DNA of 64,000 nucleotides from contig CM076149.1 in NCBI GenBank assembly GCA_038025085.1, positions 30,726,001-30,790,000 of the forward strand. The letters run 5' to 3'. The notes below the pieces were generated by a model. The model was not told the origin of the DNA and made no database searches. It saw only the letters and a list, made by a program, of their open reading frames with translations. Position 1 is the first letter of the stretch. Each line of letters begins with the position of its first letter. Shown here piece after piece: positions 48,648-60,719 of this stretch. Origin of the DNA: Tetragonia tetragonoides. Taxonomy: Eukaryota; Streptophyta; Magnoliopsida; Caryophyllales; Aizoaceae. Made by a program: the position numbers and the translations under genes.

Positions 48648-49513
48648 TCTGATTACCACTTGAAACAAGTGGATTTCTCACTACCACTTGAAATATTTGT
48701 CTATCTGGGACATTCAAGTTAAACAAAATGATTCTTGGCTTTGGAGAAAACTCTTACAAACTAGGGACCTTTTCATTGATAAATGTGGCAGCCTAGCTGA
48801 TGCCAAGCAGAAGATTTACAACTGGACAGTTGCCAGTAAATACAGTGTTAGAGAAGTCTATGACATCTTTAGAATACATGGTGAAAAATGTCATTGGAAG
48901 AGAACCATCTGTGATCCCAAGAGCATGCCCAGGCACAGAATCATCCTATGGTTTACTGCTTATAAAAAATTAGCCACTGTCGATCAACTTGTGAAACGAG
49001 GGATGCACCTAGTAAACAGATGCTCTCTTTGCTACAGTGCATCTGAATATTGCAATCACCTCTTCTTTCCGTGCAAGGTGTCTACTGCAATATGGCAAAA
49101 CACTCTAACTTGGTTGGGTATTCACAGAAAGCCCTATCTCTAAGGGAGGAGCTCCAATAGTTCAAACGTTGCGTTAAGGGAAAAATCCCAGTACAGAGAC
49201 TTAAAAGAACAGCCTTAGCGGCAACTGTTTATGAGAGCTGAAGGGAACGCAACAACAAAAATTTTAAAAGTAATAAGAGAACAGTGGATCAGAATACAAA
49301 ACACATTCAGTATATCGCATGGATTAGATATTACAAATGTACAGCTTAGCTTTGCTTCTTCTCTGTATTTTTCTCTAGCCTCTTAGCTCTGTTTTGTTTG
49401 TAAACTGAGAACTGTTACCCTGACAGATGCTCCCATATTGTACTAATTTTCCGAGGGTGTTGTCTTGGCATCCCTTTGGTGAATGGCAATATACTAACCA
49501 TTTTCAAAAAAAA
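48648..49513 (+). mobile_element. 5'-truncated L1 LINE fragment
   Basis: A 14-bp duplication, GAATTAGTAATTTA, lies at 48634-48647 and 49514-49527, with a short A-rich 3' end. The frame 48688-49143 encodes a zf-RVT region (SWLWRKLLQTRDLFIDKCGS, RHRIILWFTAYKKLATVDQL, CSLCYSASEYCNHLFFPC) and stops at 49143. It belongs to the same L1 group as the copies at 43485 and 57660. Confidence 0.88.
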
Positions 49514-49653
49514 GAATTAGTAATTTAGTGAAGGGGGTTGGAATTATCAAGAAAAACAGCAAGAGGAAAATAATTGGAACTAAACTTCGAAAGCCATATA
49601 AGAGATGCATCTCAAAATTGAAGTGCTAGAATTAATGTTGATCATCACAATCA

Positions 49654-51330
49654 TCTATCTATCTATATACTAAATATTAGAACACAGTGCGACTTTTCCA
49701 AGCAAGTCATGTGGCACTCCTATGAAGTATATCCTCTCTTCAGGATACTACCTCATGCAGCGCTTGCCAACTCATACTGCCGGACCATGTGGACCTTATA
49801 TCAGCATTGCCATGTGGCTCCGTTATGAGGTCCCTATCATGTGTTGTTATTCTAAATGGAAAATAAAATGCTAAACAGATATTTGAACCTCTGACCTTAG
49901 ACTTATCAATAATCATAAAACACCAACTATGCTAAATACTTAATTTTAGCCAAATTTACACCCAAATATATAAAGGGCATGAAAGCTTCTATTGGAAACC
50001 ATTGACATTGACTCATCGAAAAACACTGAAGGATAGAATTGAAGAACAATTTTTGCTTAGTAATGACATCACTTTGAGGAATTCATTAGGAGTACTCAAT
50101 TTATAATCCAACTTAAAAACAACTTTTCAGAATTTTTTAAGAGAACTCTAACGCCATCTTTCAATAATTCACACAAAAAAAAAAACGTAGTAGCCCATTC
50201 TAAATCTTACGAAGACTACAAACAATAACTCATAAACAAAAAACTAACCTGGGGCATTGCCAGGGAGTTAAATTCATGTGGGCATGACACGTGGGACGCG
50301 ATGTAGGGCCCTTACTCGTGTGAGGTTGACACATGTGATGCCATGCAAGAAGCCACTTTCGTATGGTGATGACACTTAAGCACAAGCATGCCACATAGTA
50401 CAACACATAACCCACCATTAATGTCTCATCATTAGTTGACTTAATTACATTTTTATTATCATATTTTCAAATTAAAAAATGAAATAACTTTAGTTACGTA
50501 AGTAAAAAAATTTTAAAACTTACTCCATTAGATTGGATTTGAACAATACTTCTATATATATTGATGGGAGTATTAATCCTTTTAGCTTTTCTTTGCTTAA
50601 TTATTTTTATATGTATTTAAAAATAATTATTAAAGATATATGAATGTGAAAACTGATTGTCTTTAAAGTGTTTAAATAAATTATTAGCCGTGCGACTTAA
50701 AAATGAGGGTGCCGCACATGGTGATATATAACTAGGTCCTAATTCGTGTAAGGAGCACTAAACTAACTATGGTTATGAGGAGATGACACGTACAACACCA
50801 CCACCATATAAGTTAATCACATAACGATAAGTTAGATAGTGATAGTTGACACATGGACTGACATGAGTGCAATAACACTACTTTCACATTTATTACATTG
50901 AATAAGTTTTTTTATAATTAATTCTAAATTTGCGTAAATGAGCAACCTTTTTTTTCCTTTGAGTGTGAATGTTGTGGCATTTTAAAGTTGTAAGAAAAAA
51001 CTAAAAATGACTCACTCTATGCTTACTCATTTACAGTCATTTTGACGAAGTAGGTATAATTGCTACGGATTTCATTATGTTACCAATTGCTACGGATTTC
51101 ATTATGTTAGGTAATTTTATTTTTTTTAACATTGATTGGGATATTTCATATTTGTTACCTTTAGTTAGGCGTAATTTATTTGTTTTTTATCTTTGTGTTT
51201 TTTTCTTTTGAATTTTGTGACTACGTTTATTTTGCACTTAATTAAGATTAAATAAAAAAAGCAAAAGAAAAAACATATGAAAATAATTTATAAAACATAT
51301 ACGCGTCCTTGCGGAGCACCGGGTAAAAAA
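49654..51330 (+). mobile_element. Helitron-type insertion with H2-related core
   Basis: The 5' end TCTATCTATCTATATAC follows an A, as for Helitrons. Near the right border CGTCCTTGCGGAGCACCGGG looks like a decayed 3' hairpin; no CTAG survives, so the end is approximate. The middle (about 50250-50560) matches H2 Helitrons in plus orientation (GTGGGACGCGATGTAGG, AACTTTAGTTACGTAAG), so one Helitron may be nested in another. Non-coding. Confidence 0.5.
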
Positions 51331-51530
51331 AATAATGTTACACATATTAGCGAGGGCTCATAATCATAGAAAATGGCGGAAATTAAATAATGATTTTCCT
51401 GATGGGACGCTTGTCCATGCGAATCATGAGTGCTCCAATCAAGAGTACCAACCAATTTATTAACCCAAATAACATCGATAATTCATATTCCACCATGAAT
51501 CACGAATATAACTGAAACCCAATAAAAAAA

Positions 51531-51993
51531 GTGAATTGCTAAATACCGCCCCTTTTTACTAGCTACCGCCCCCCTAATTTCCAATTTTACCCTCCCCCTT
51601 TTCCTCACTCACTCTCACTCATCCTCTCTTCCTCACTCACTCTCACTCATCCTCTCTTCCTCACTCACTCTCACTCATCCTCACCACCACACCATCACAC
51701 CGGCAACCACCACCACTCACGGCACAACCACCACCGGTAAATTTTTTTTTGCGCATTTTTTTTGCACAGTCGTCTGAAATTTTCGACTAACCCTTGGGTG
51801 AGTCGTCTGCTAGAGGCGACTCACCCTTGGGTGAGTCGGAAATTTCAGACGACTCACCCAAGGTGGAGTCGTCTGAAATTTCCGACTCACCCAAGGGTGA
51901 GTCGCCTCTAGCAGACGACTCACCCAAGGGTTAGTCGAAAATTTCAGACGACTGTGCAAAAAAAAAATTATTATTATTATTTATTATTATTTA

Positions 51994-52052
<59 letters not shown>

Positions 52053-52751
52053 GTTATTATTATTATTATTATTATTTATTGTTATTATTATTATTATTAC
52101 TGATTATTGTTTAATTAATTAAAAATGTGAACTAGCTCGGCACCGATTTACCGGCTCCTCCCCTCTACCATTTCACATTTTTAATTAATTAAACAATAAT
52201 CAATAATAATAATAATAATAATAATAATATTAATAATAATAACAATAAATAATAATAATAATAATAACAATAAATAATAATAAATAATAATAATAATAAT
52301 TTTTTTTTGCACAGTCGTCTGAAGTTTTCGACTCACCCTTGGGTGAGTCGTCTGCTAGAGGCGACTCACCCTTGGGTGAGTCGGAAATTTCAGACGACTC
52401 ACCCTTGGGTGAGTCGTCTGAAATTTCCGACTCACCCAAGGGTGAGTCGCCTCTAGCAGACGACTCACCCAAGGGTGAGTCGAAAATTTCAGACGACTGT
52501 GCAAAAAAAATGCGCAAAAAAAAATTTACCGGTGGTGGTTGTGCCGTGAGTGGTGGTGGTTGCCGGTGTGATGGTGTGGTGGAGAGGATGAGTGAGAGTG
52601 AGTGAGGAAGAGAGGATGAGTGAGAGTGAGTGAGGAAGAGAGGATGAGTGAGAGTGAGTGAGAGTGAGTGAGGAAAAGGGGTGAGGGTAAAATTGGAAAT
52701 TAGGGGGGCGGTAGCTAGTAAAAAAGGGGCGGTATTTAGTAACAAACTCAC
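51531..52751. mobile_element. Fold-back element: 1.2-kb multi-level palindrome
   Basis: Two ~600-bp inverted arms (ends GTGAATTGCTAAATACCGCC and its inverse TTTAGTAACAAACTCAC) meet at a ~40-bp loop near 52130-52170. Each arm contains C-rich sequence with CTCACTCA repeats, a ~195-bp module that is itself palindromic (51768-51957 and 52314-52497), and ATT/AAT microsatellites. Each module is built from five 20-mers GACTCACCC-TT/AA-GGGTGAGTC, again palindromic; all five are perfect in the right arm and three are altered in the left. No transposase. Superfamily uncertain, perhaps Mutator-like; the 9-mers beside it (ATAAAAAAA, ATAACTTAT) match poorly. Confidence 0.85.
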
Positions 52752-53231
52752 ATAACTTATTTTTGTGACAAGAGCCGAACCACCACAAATAATAACGAAA
52801 AAATTATTAAAATCTTAACTTAAATAATTTTGGTGAGACAAGAGATCAGCAGTTAAGAAGCTTGTCAGTATTCACTACTATATTGGTTTGCGGATCACTA
52901 TTCACTATTATAAATCACGTGGTTTGGTTTGTTATCAACATTATTAATTATTTTTTGAGTTCACAAAATCTTAGAAGAAAAGACTCAAAGAAAAGTCAAT
53001 CAGCGAGCTGTACGTTTAATTTAATTTATCCGTATCCTGTTGTTGATAAGCTTACACTTCATCGCAATTTTTTTTTTCAAGGGTGTAGTATCAACCACTT
53101 TCAACCACTTTGACTACTCTCTCTCCTCCCAAAATAAAAAATTTCCAACCACATAAATTAGTGACTACTCTCTCTCCTCCCAAAATAAAAAATTACCATC
53201 TTCTGATCATGGGGGTTGTCATTAGTGACTA

Positions 53232-53734
53232 CTCCCTCCGTCCCAAATAAATTTTTGCTCGTTAAAAAGAGGGTGTAAGTGAATGGCAACCGAGGTACCC
53301 CCCGCTACGTCATATTCGGACTCTCGTGTTCAATAGCGAACATATCAGACTAGCTGAACAACCAGCGCAAGCACTGGACCCGTCAACGTAGCACCAACAA
53401 GGGGCTAGTATAGTTCCTAGAAGCCAACAAACACAAGGTATGGGGGGAATGGGGATTCGAACTCATGACCTTGCCTTACAAAACCACTTGGGAGTAAGCT
53501 TGGAACCACTAGACCACCACCCTTGTTGGTCTCCATCCCAAATAAATAGTTACAATTGTTTTTTCACGGTCTTTAATGCACCACTTGGACCATAAATAAT
53601 GTGTAACTAAATAAATATATAAATTATAAAACATGATTTTCCGAAAGCACTATTTAAGATGTATCTAACCATAGTATTTTTACATTATAAGTCTTGAAAA
53701 AACAACTGTAACCATTTGTCTGAGAAGGAGGGAG
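53232..53734. mobile_element. Stowaway-type MITE interrupted by a SINE
   Basis: Left end CTCCCTCCGTCCCAAATAAA and right end ...AGAAGGAGGGAG are inverted repeats, with TA duplications at 53230-53231 and 53735-53736. MITE sequence resumes after the SINE as CCCAAATAAATAGTTACAA, whose inverse TTGTTTTT/GTAACCATTTGTC pairs near the right end. Confidence 0.8.
53253..53530 (-). mobile_element. tRNA-derived SINE inside the MITE
   Basis: On the minus strand it opens with GGTGGTCTAGTGGTTCC (A-box region) and has the B box GAGTTCGAATCCCC. A 17-bp duplication lies at 53236-53252 and 53531-53547 (CTCCRTCCCAAATAAAT, one mismatch). The 3' part contains GGGGGGTACCTCGGTTGCC. It is another SINE family, distinct from those at 784 and 11690. 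Confidence 0.8.
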
Positions 53735-55505
53735 TATTTACTAATAGTAAGCCCCCAATACTTTAAATTCTTTTCTGTTTTTAGATATTTTCTTTCAATA
53801 AAAATCTCTCATTTTGTGAGAATTGGTTTCTCTCTCTTCATGAGAGTCTTTCTCTCACCGTGTGTTAGTATATTTAGGTTTACTATGTCTATGTTGAAGA
53901 CTTGAAGAGATTCCCGTTAGGTTTTGAAATCTTTTTTATTTGTTTGGTTCGGGATTACGAGTTGAGTCTTCTCATCATCAAGTGGATTTGTTTTTTCAAG
54001 CTCGCCCTGTGGCACGTTTCATCATCATCTACGATCGACGGGATCATGGGTCGGCACCCCATAATTCAACGAAGCCGTGCAAGACACTTATTTCAAGCAG
54101 TAGTGTTGAAATTTATTTTCATGTTATCATTTTAGATTTGTACTCGTTTAGAGAAATTTATTTTTGCAGATGTCGTTTGGCCTTTTATGAATGAAATTTC
54201 TCTAATCCCTAAGATTAAAAAAAAAAAAAAAAAAAAAAAAACCACTTCCACCCACTTTCAGGAAAAATGAATCCCGGTATATGTGTTTTTTCTACTGATT
54301 CGAGTTAATATAATTTGATTGGCTAAATGACATCCACTTTATCTTCTATTGGAATGAACTCAATTAAAAGTATAGACAGATGGTTGAAAGCTCAACTGGT
54401 GATATATTCTTTTTTACGTCCACTCACACAAATGCGCATTGGACTTGACGTGTTGAAGATACTAGACCCGTGTTAATATATTTTAAGGAGGAAATGGGGC
54501 TTCCAGGATTTGAACACAATACCTTCTGCTCTATACCATATGTTGTAATCAAATCAACCAAAATAAAGTTTATGATGATGGTTGAAGGCTTAGCTCATTT
54601 TAAATTATTTACTAGATTTGGTGCCTGTGTGATGCACGAGTTCTTGTTTATCATCCTCCGTTATTAGAATCAATATAACAATAATAATAAATTAATCATA
54701 TAAATATATAAAGTTGATAATCAGAGTAGCAAGGAAGAATAATTTTTTTTTATCAACAAAAAAAACACATTTAATATAGAAATCACATTTTAGTGAATAT
54801 ATAATATGTATTTTTTTAGGATAATAAATACTATTATACTTATATTACTTATTTTCATTAAAATAAAATCAAATTATTTTTAATTTCTTTTTAATCATCT
54901 ATGCATTTATGACTATTTAATACTTATTCAATGTTTCCTTGTTGAGAACTCAATTATACATATTTACTAGATTTCGTGCCCGTGCGATGCGGGGGTTCTT
55001 GTTTATCATCCTCCGTTATTAGAATCAATATAATAATAAAAAATAATCATATTAATATATAAAGTTAAATTATAGGAGTAGCAAGGAACAATAACAATTG
55101 TTTTATCAACAAAAAGAAAACACATTTAACAAAGAAATTATATTTTTAGTGAATATAAAATATTCTTTTTAGGATAATAAATATAATACTTATGTTACTT
55201 ATTTGTATTAAAATAAAATCAAACTATTTTTAATTTCTTTTTAATCACCCATGCATTTATGTTTATTTATTACCTATCAATGCTATCTTGGTGAGAACGC
55301 AATTATACATATATATATTGACTAGATTTCGTGCCCATGCGATGCCCGGATTCTTGTTTATCATACTTTGTTATTAGAATCAAAATAATCATAAAACATT
55401 AATCATATCAATATTAAAAGTTGAATAATAAGAGAGCAAGGAACAATAATAATCTTTTATCAGCAAAAGAACACATTTACAAAAAAATTACATTTTTAGT
55501 GAATA

Positions 55506-55506
<1 letters not shown>

Positions 55507-55548
<42 letters not shown>
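55507..55548. repeat. (TA)21 microsatellite in Helitron unit 3
   Basis: A pure TA tract at the point where sibling units read short ATATAAAATAT-like sequence. Confidence 0.95.
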
Positions 55549-55551
<3 letters not shown>

Positions 55552-56518
55552 CTTGTGTTACTTATTTTTATTAAAATAAAATAAAAATAATTTTGATTTA
55601 TTTTTAATCACCCATGAATTTATGACTATTTATTACATATTCAATGCCACCTTGGTGAGAACTCAATTATACATATATACTAGATTTCGTGCCCGTGCGA
55701 TGCACGGGTTCTTTTTTTATCATGCATACTCCGTTATTAGAAGAAATATAATAATTTTTTAATCATATCACTATGTAAAAGTTGAATAATAGGAGTAGCA
55801 AAGAACAATAATATATTTTATCAAAAAAAAAATTAACAAAGAAATTAAATTTTTAGTAAATGTATAATATAATATATATTTTTTGCATAATAAATATAAT
55901 ACTTATGTTACTTATTTCTTATTAAAATGAAATAAAACTATTATCAATTTCTTTTTAATTACCCATGAATTTATGGCTATTTATTTATGTTACTTATTTC
56001 TTATTAAAATAAAATAAAATTATTTTAATTTATTTTTAATCACCCATGCGTTTATGGCTATTTATTACCTGTTTAATGCTTGATGAGAACTCAATTTTAC
56101 ATATATATATTGACTAGATATAATATATTTTTTTTTTGCATAATAAATATAATACTTATGTTACTTATTTCTTATTAAAATGAAATAAAACTATTATCAA
56201 TTTTTTTTTAATTACCCATGAATTTATGGCTATTTATTTATGTTACTTATTTCTTATTAAAATAAAATAAAATTATTTTAATTTAATTTTAATCACCCAT
56301 GCATTTATGGCTATTTATTTCCTGTTTAATGCTTGGTGAGAACTCAATTTTACATATATATATTGACTAGATTTCATGCCCGCGCGATGCACGGGTTCTT
56401 GTTTATCATGCACACTATGTTATTAGAAGGAATATGATAATTTTTTTTAATCATATCAATAAATAAAGTTGAATAATAGGAGTAGCAAAGAAAAATAATA
56501 ATCTTTTTATCACAAAAA

Positions 56519-56694
<176 letters not shown>

Positions 56695-56850
56695 CAAAGA
56701 AATTAAATTTTTAGTGAATTTATAATTTTTTTAGGATAATAAATATAATTCTTATATTTTTCTTATTAAATTTAAATTAAACTATTTTTAGTTTCTTTTT
56801 AATCACCCATGCATTTATGGCTACTTATTACTTATTCAATGCTTGGTGAG

Positions 56851-56853
<3 letters not shown>

Positions 56854-56899
<46 letters not shown>
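56854..56899. repeat. (TA)23 tract at the unit 6/7 junction
   Basis: A pure TA tract that replaces the normal CAATTATACATATATA 5' end of the Helitron unit. Confidence 0.95.
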
Positions 56900-56901
<2 letters not shown>

Positions 56902-57659
56902 AGATTTCTGACCCGTACACTGCACATGTTCTTAGTTTTAAGCAAAAGAATATTATTCAGATCGTATAAAGTCAAATCAAAGTTTTTCGACATTGTTATT
57001 ATCATCTAATAACTTAAATTAGTTACAAGAAAGCTTGTTTTCGGGTACTTAATTGAACAAACTTTTTTACAAATCTACCAAGTTACTGTTTAGGAATCTG
57101 CATCCACTTATCTATTTTATTTACGGAGTACTAAATATACCCTATCACTTTATTTCCGGACAACATTTTCGTAGATCTAAACAATCATGGAATTTCTCAC
57201 CCTTTAAGTTAGATTTCAAATGGACAGTGAGCATGACTGCTTTAGAGATCATGAATGCCTTGTTGTGGGAAATAGGCAGATAGTCACCTGTGTCTGCCAT
57301 TGGTTCCTCTCTATCCTCCACCCTACGACGACACAAAGTATAGGAAGAAATGGTTGAAACAAATCAGATATCGTAAGAGTGTGCGATTGATTGTTGATGG
57401 GTATTTACACATCTCCTTCACTTTCGTCTAATAAGATTACTGGAAAAGTTGTTTGAGTTTAGTGCCAAGGAATTTAGGGAAGAGTTGCGTTTTTGGATTA
57501 ATAAAGATTGTGGCCAGATGCGGGATGATTTGTTTTAATACAATGGACATTAGTTAGCGGATTATTCCCCCAAATTGCAATGACTATTCATCTTCCTATT
57601 GTTCAATGTGCCCATTAAATACATATATCAATTTATGAAAAAATGAGAAGTCTTCAAAG

Positions 57660-58524
57660 AAGCCTGCACGAGCCTCTTGGCTTATACAGAAGATGTTTGA
57701 TCTGAGGTGTGAGTTATTTGGGTATGTTCTGAATCAGAGAAATGCAAATACAAAATGGGGATGTTTATAAGACTCTGAAGCCTACTGCAGACAAGAAAGC
57801 CTGGACAAACTTGGTTTGGTGCTCTCTGTCAGCTCCAAAATGGAAATTCATTCTATGGTTGTGTGCTCTTAACAGATTACCTACATGCATGTAAGAACTT
57901 GCAGAAAATTGGATTCCAAGGTCCTAGTATGTGTGTGTTGTGTAGTTGTGCGGAGGAAACTCAGGAACATCTGTTCCATGAATGTAACTTTACATGATTG
58001 ATTGGGGAAAAGATGCAAGGTTGGTTGCAATAGCAACAAGCTGCAACTAGCTGGGAGAACAGATTAGCCTTAGCTAGTACTCAGGCAAGAAGTAGAGCTC
58101 CAAAAGCAAAAATTGGATATGCTCTATTTTCTGCCATTGTCTACTTCATATTGAGGGAGAGGAACACTCGGATATTTCAGGGGACAAAGCAAGATCACAA
58201 GTCACTCACGAAGCAGATCATCTCTATGCTTCACATCCGAGGAGCTGCTACAAAAGACAGGAAAATTCAGGAGTTTTTCATTAAACACCTGAATTATTTT
58301 GTTTGAGTTTTGGTGTAGTTTTGCTGTTTTGAATATGTAATGTGTGTCTATTAGCTGCTTTTAAATATCTCTTTATATAGGTTTTGATTGAACTTGTAAT
58401 AGGGAGATAGCTAGCTGAGTTAGGGGAGTTTTTGGAGGGCAGTACTACTACTGCTTTGTATGCTTTGTAACTCTGATTTGGAAATAATAAAATCTTTACT
58501 TTCCAAAAAAAAAAAAAAAAAAAA
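57660..58524 (+). mobile_element. 5'-truncated L1 LINE inside Helitron unit 7
   Basis: A 15-bp duplication (GAGARSTCTTCAAAG type, one mismatch) lies at 57645-57659 and 58525-58539, with about 19 A's before the right copy. The sequence encodes a broken zf-RVT region (WCSLSAPKWKFILWLCALNR, MCVLCSCAEETQEHLFHEC) and the tail with RERNTRIFQG. A 3' UTR with AATAATAAAATC follows. Several stops. Confidence 0.88.
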
Positions 58525-59459
58525 GAGAACTCTTCAAAGCCTTAAAAATTGAAAACGTTCAATGGATCGAAAGAGCATATTCATCCATTCATTACTAATT
58601 GACTGAAAAACCAAAATCAATTTTTTATCATCCCATCAACAAAAAAACACACTTTTGTATAATAGAACTAAGAAGGAAATTAGCATGTCAATAATAATAA
58701 AAAAAAGTCATCAATGCATTTATGACTCTTTAATTCTTGTTCACAACTCAATTATATATATACACTAGATTTTGTGCCCGTGCGATGCACGGGTTCTTGT
58801 TTATCATACTCTGTTATTAGAATCAAAATAATAATAAAAATTTAATCATATCAATAAATAAAGTTGAATAATAGAAGTAGCAAGGAAGAAAAATAATTTT
58901 TTTATCAGCAAAAACACATTTTACAAAAAATTACATTTTTAGTGAATATAAAATATATGTTTTGTTAGGATAATAAATATAATACTTATGTTACTTTTTT
59001 TATTAAAATAAAATAAAAATGTTTTTAATTTCTTTTTAATCACCCATGCATTTATGACTATTTGTTACCTATTCAATGCCACATTGATGAGAACTCAATT
59101 ATACATATATACTAGATTTCTTGCCCGTGCTATGCACGGGTTCTTGTTTATCATCGTTCATTATTAGAATCACTATAATAATAAAAATTAGTCATATCAA
59201 TATTTAAAGTTGAATAATAGGAGTAGTAAAGACAATAATAAACTTTTTATCAACAAAAAAAATACATTTAATAAATAAATTACAATTTTAGTGAATATAT
59301 AATATATATTTTTTAGGATAATATATAAATATTATGTTAGTTATTTTTATTAAAATTAAATAAAGCTACTTTTAATTTCTATTTAATCACCTATACATTT
59401 ATGACTATTGATTACATATTCAATGCCACCTTGGTGAGAACTCAATCATACATATTATA

Positions 59460-60635
59460 CTAGGACTTTACACGTGCTACGCACGGGTGACCCATTTATC
59501 ACTAATTTTTATGTTCAAAAAAGTTTTTGAATTTTTTAAAATTATACATAAGTACATAAAGAATAATGAAAAATAGAAATTGGTCGAAATGTTACACACA
59601 CCACTCACCATTCTCCGACTAAAAAATAAAATAATATCTATCACTTGTCAGTTAACTTGCAATTATACATCATATAGTATAACTTAATAATATTCAAAGA
59701 GTAGACTAAAAAACAATATTAAAATAACTTATGAAGATGTGATATTTGTAGTTACACGCACTTATACTCACAACTACGCATGATCTATCCTTTTATCACT
59801 ATATTTTAATATATTTAAATAACTTTTTATCAATAATACAAATGTATATTAGAAGTATTTATCAAAAAAAAACAAAAAAAAACAAATGTACATTAGAAGG
59901 AGCTTCCAATCAAAAAATATATGAACTTACTAAACTATCACTTTAAATGTGATCATTGTCACTTTATTTGCTCATATCCTTGCAAATTTTAGTCACATGT
60001 CATGTTAATGACCTGAAATATAAAAAAATAAATAAATTAAAACATGTTTACCTTGTCATATTAGCGACTTTTATCCCCGCGAAAGATTAGTATTTTTTTT
60101 ATGTTACCGACGCTTATGCCAACTAATATAATTTTTGTTATTACTCAACAACCGGTTTAATCCCATTGTCCTAAATGTGTGTTTTGCTAATAAGAAGTTG
60201 AAAGATTAACCTTCTTTCGATGGGAAAATCATTTGTGACGGCTCATCATCTAAAAAAAAAGAAAAAAAATAATAATTTATCAAAATGTGACACTTGTAGT
60301 TACCCGTGCTTATGACCACAACTATATAACACAAAAATAATATAACACTTCTTTATAAATATATTTAATCCAAGTTTTTATTATTTTCTTGAATAAAATA
60401 TAGAATTTAACTAATTGTCAAATTAATGTCATTAAAGCATTAAATTTATGTCATTTTAGATTGTATTAATTTTATTCAATTTTTAAGAAAAATAAGAAAT
60501 ATGAACAATTTCTAGCAATTATTATACAATATTTATTTATGACAAATCATTAGTGACAATAACTAAACAAAAAAAAGAAAAAAAGAAAAATAAAGAATAA
60601 CCAATCAATACGTGACAAAGGTCACGTTACCAGGG

Positions 60636-60714
<79 letters not shown>
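59460..60714 (-). mobile_element. Helitron H3, copy 1
   Basis: CTAG at 59460-59463 lies beside the hairpin (plus: CACGTGCTACGCACGGG). It directly continues the H1 array. The body is non-coding and AT-rich; its first ~240 bases match copy 2 (shared: ATCACTTGTCAGTTAACTTG). It ends in an (AT)n tract at 60641-60717. Confidence 0.75.

Positions 60715-60717
<3 letters not shown>
60641..60717. repeat. (AT)38 microsatellite between the H3 copies
   Basis: A pure AT tract at the 5' border of H3 copy 1. Confidence 0.95.

Positions 60718-60719
<2 letters not shown>

Larger units (their letters stand above)
53111..54241 (+). mobile_element. Poly(A)-tailed retroposed insert, source unknown
   Basis: It ends in about 27 A's (54215-54241). 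The flanks just before 53111 and from 54242 read ACCACTTTCAACCACTTT and ACCACTTCCACCCACTTT, a likely target-site duplication with two changes. The target is known to be single because copy A has it once. The body before the tail (53740-54214) has short frames only, so it may be a LINE 3' end or a processed transcript. A ~50-bp tandem duplication (GACTACTCTCTCTCCTCCC) lies at 53112 and 53162. Confidence 0.6.
45123..54330 (+). repeat. Diverged segmental duplication, copy B, expanded by insertions
   Basis: Colinear blocks matching copy A (12760-15180) lie at 45123-45256, 48508-48647, 49528 to about 49650, about 51345-51530, 52752-53110 and 54242-54330. Every gap between them is filled by one insertion: an RTE LINE, an L1 fragment, a Helitron, a fold-back element and a poly(A)-tailed insert. 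No coding sequence belongs to the duplication itself. Confidence 0.75.

Noticed and set aside
52230..52751. 173- and 88-codon frames rich in SPLGES/SPKGES repeats
   Set aside because: They read through the palindromic GACTCACCC/GGGTGAGTC modules on either strand. The regular peptide is a by-product of the palindrome; no start context or conserved domain.
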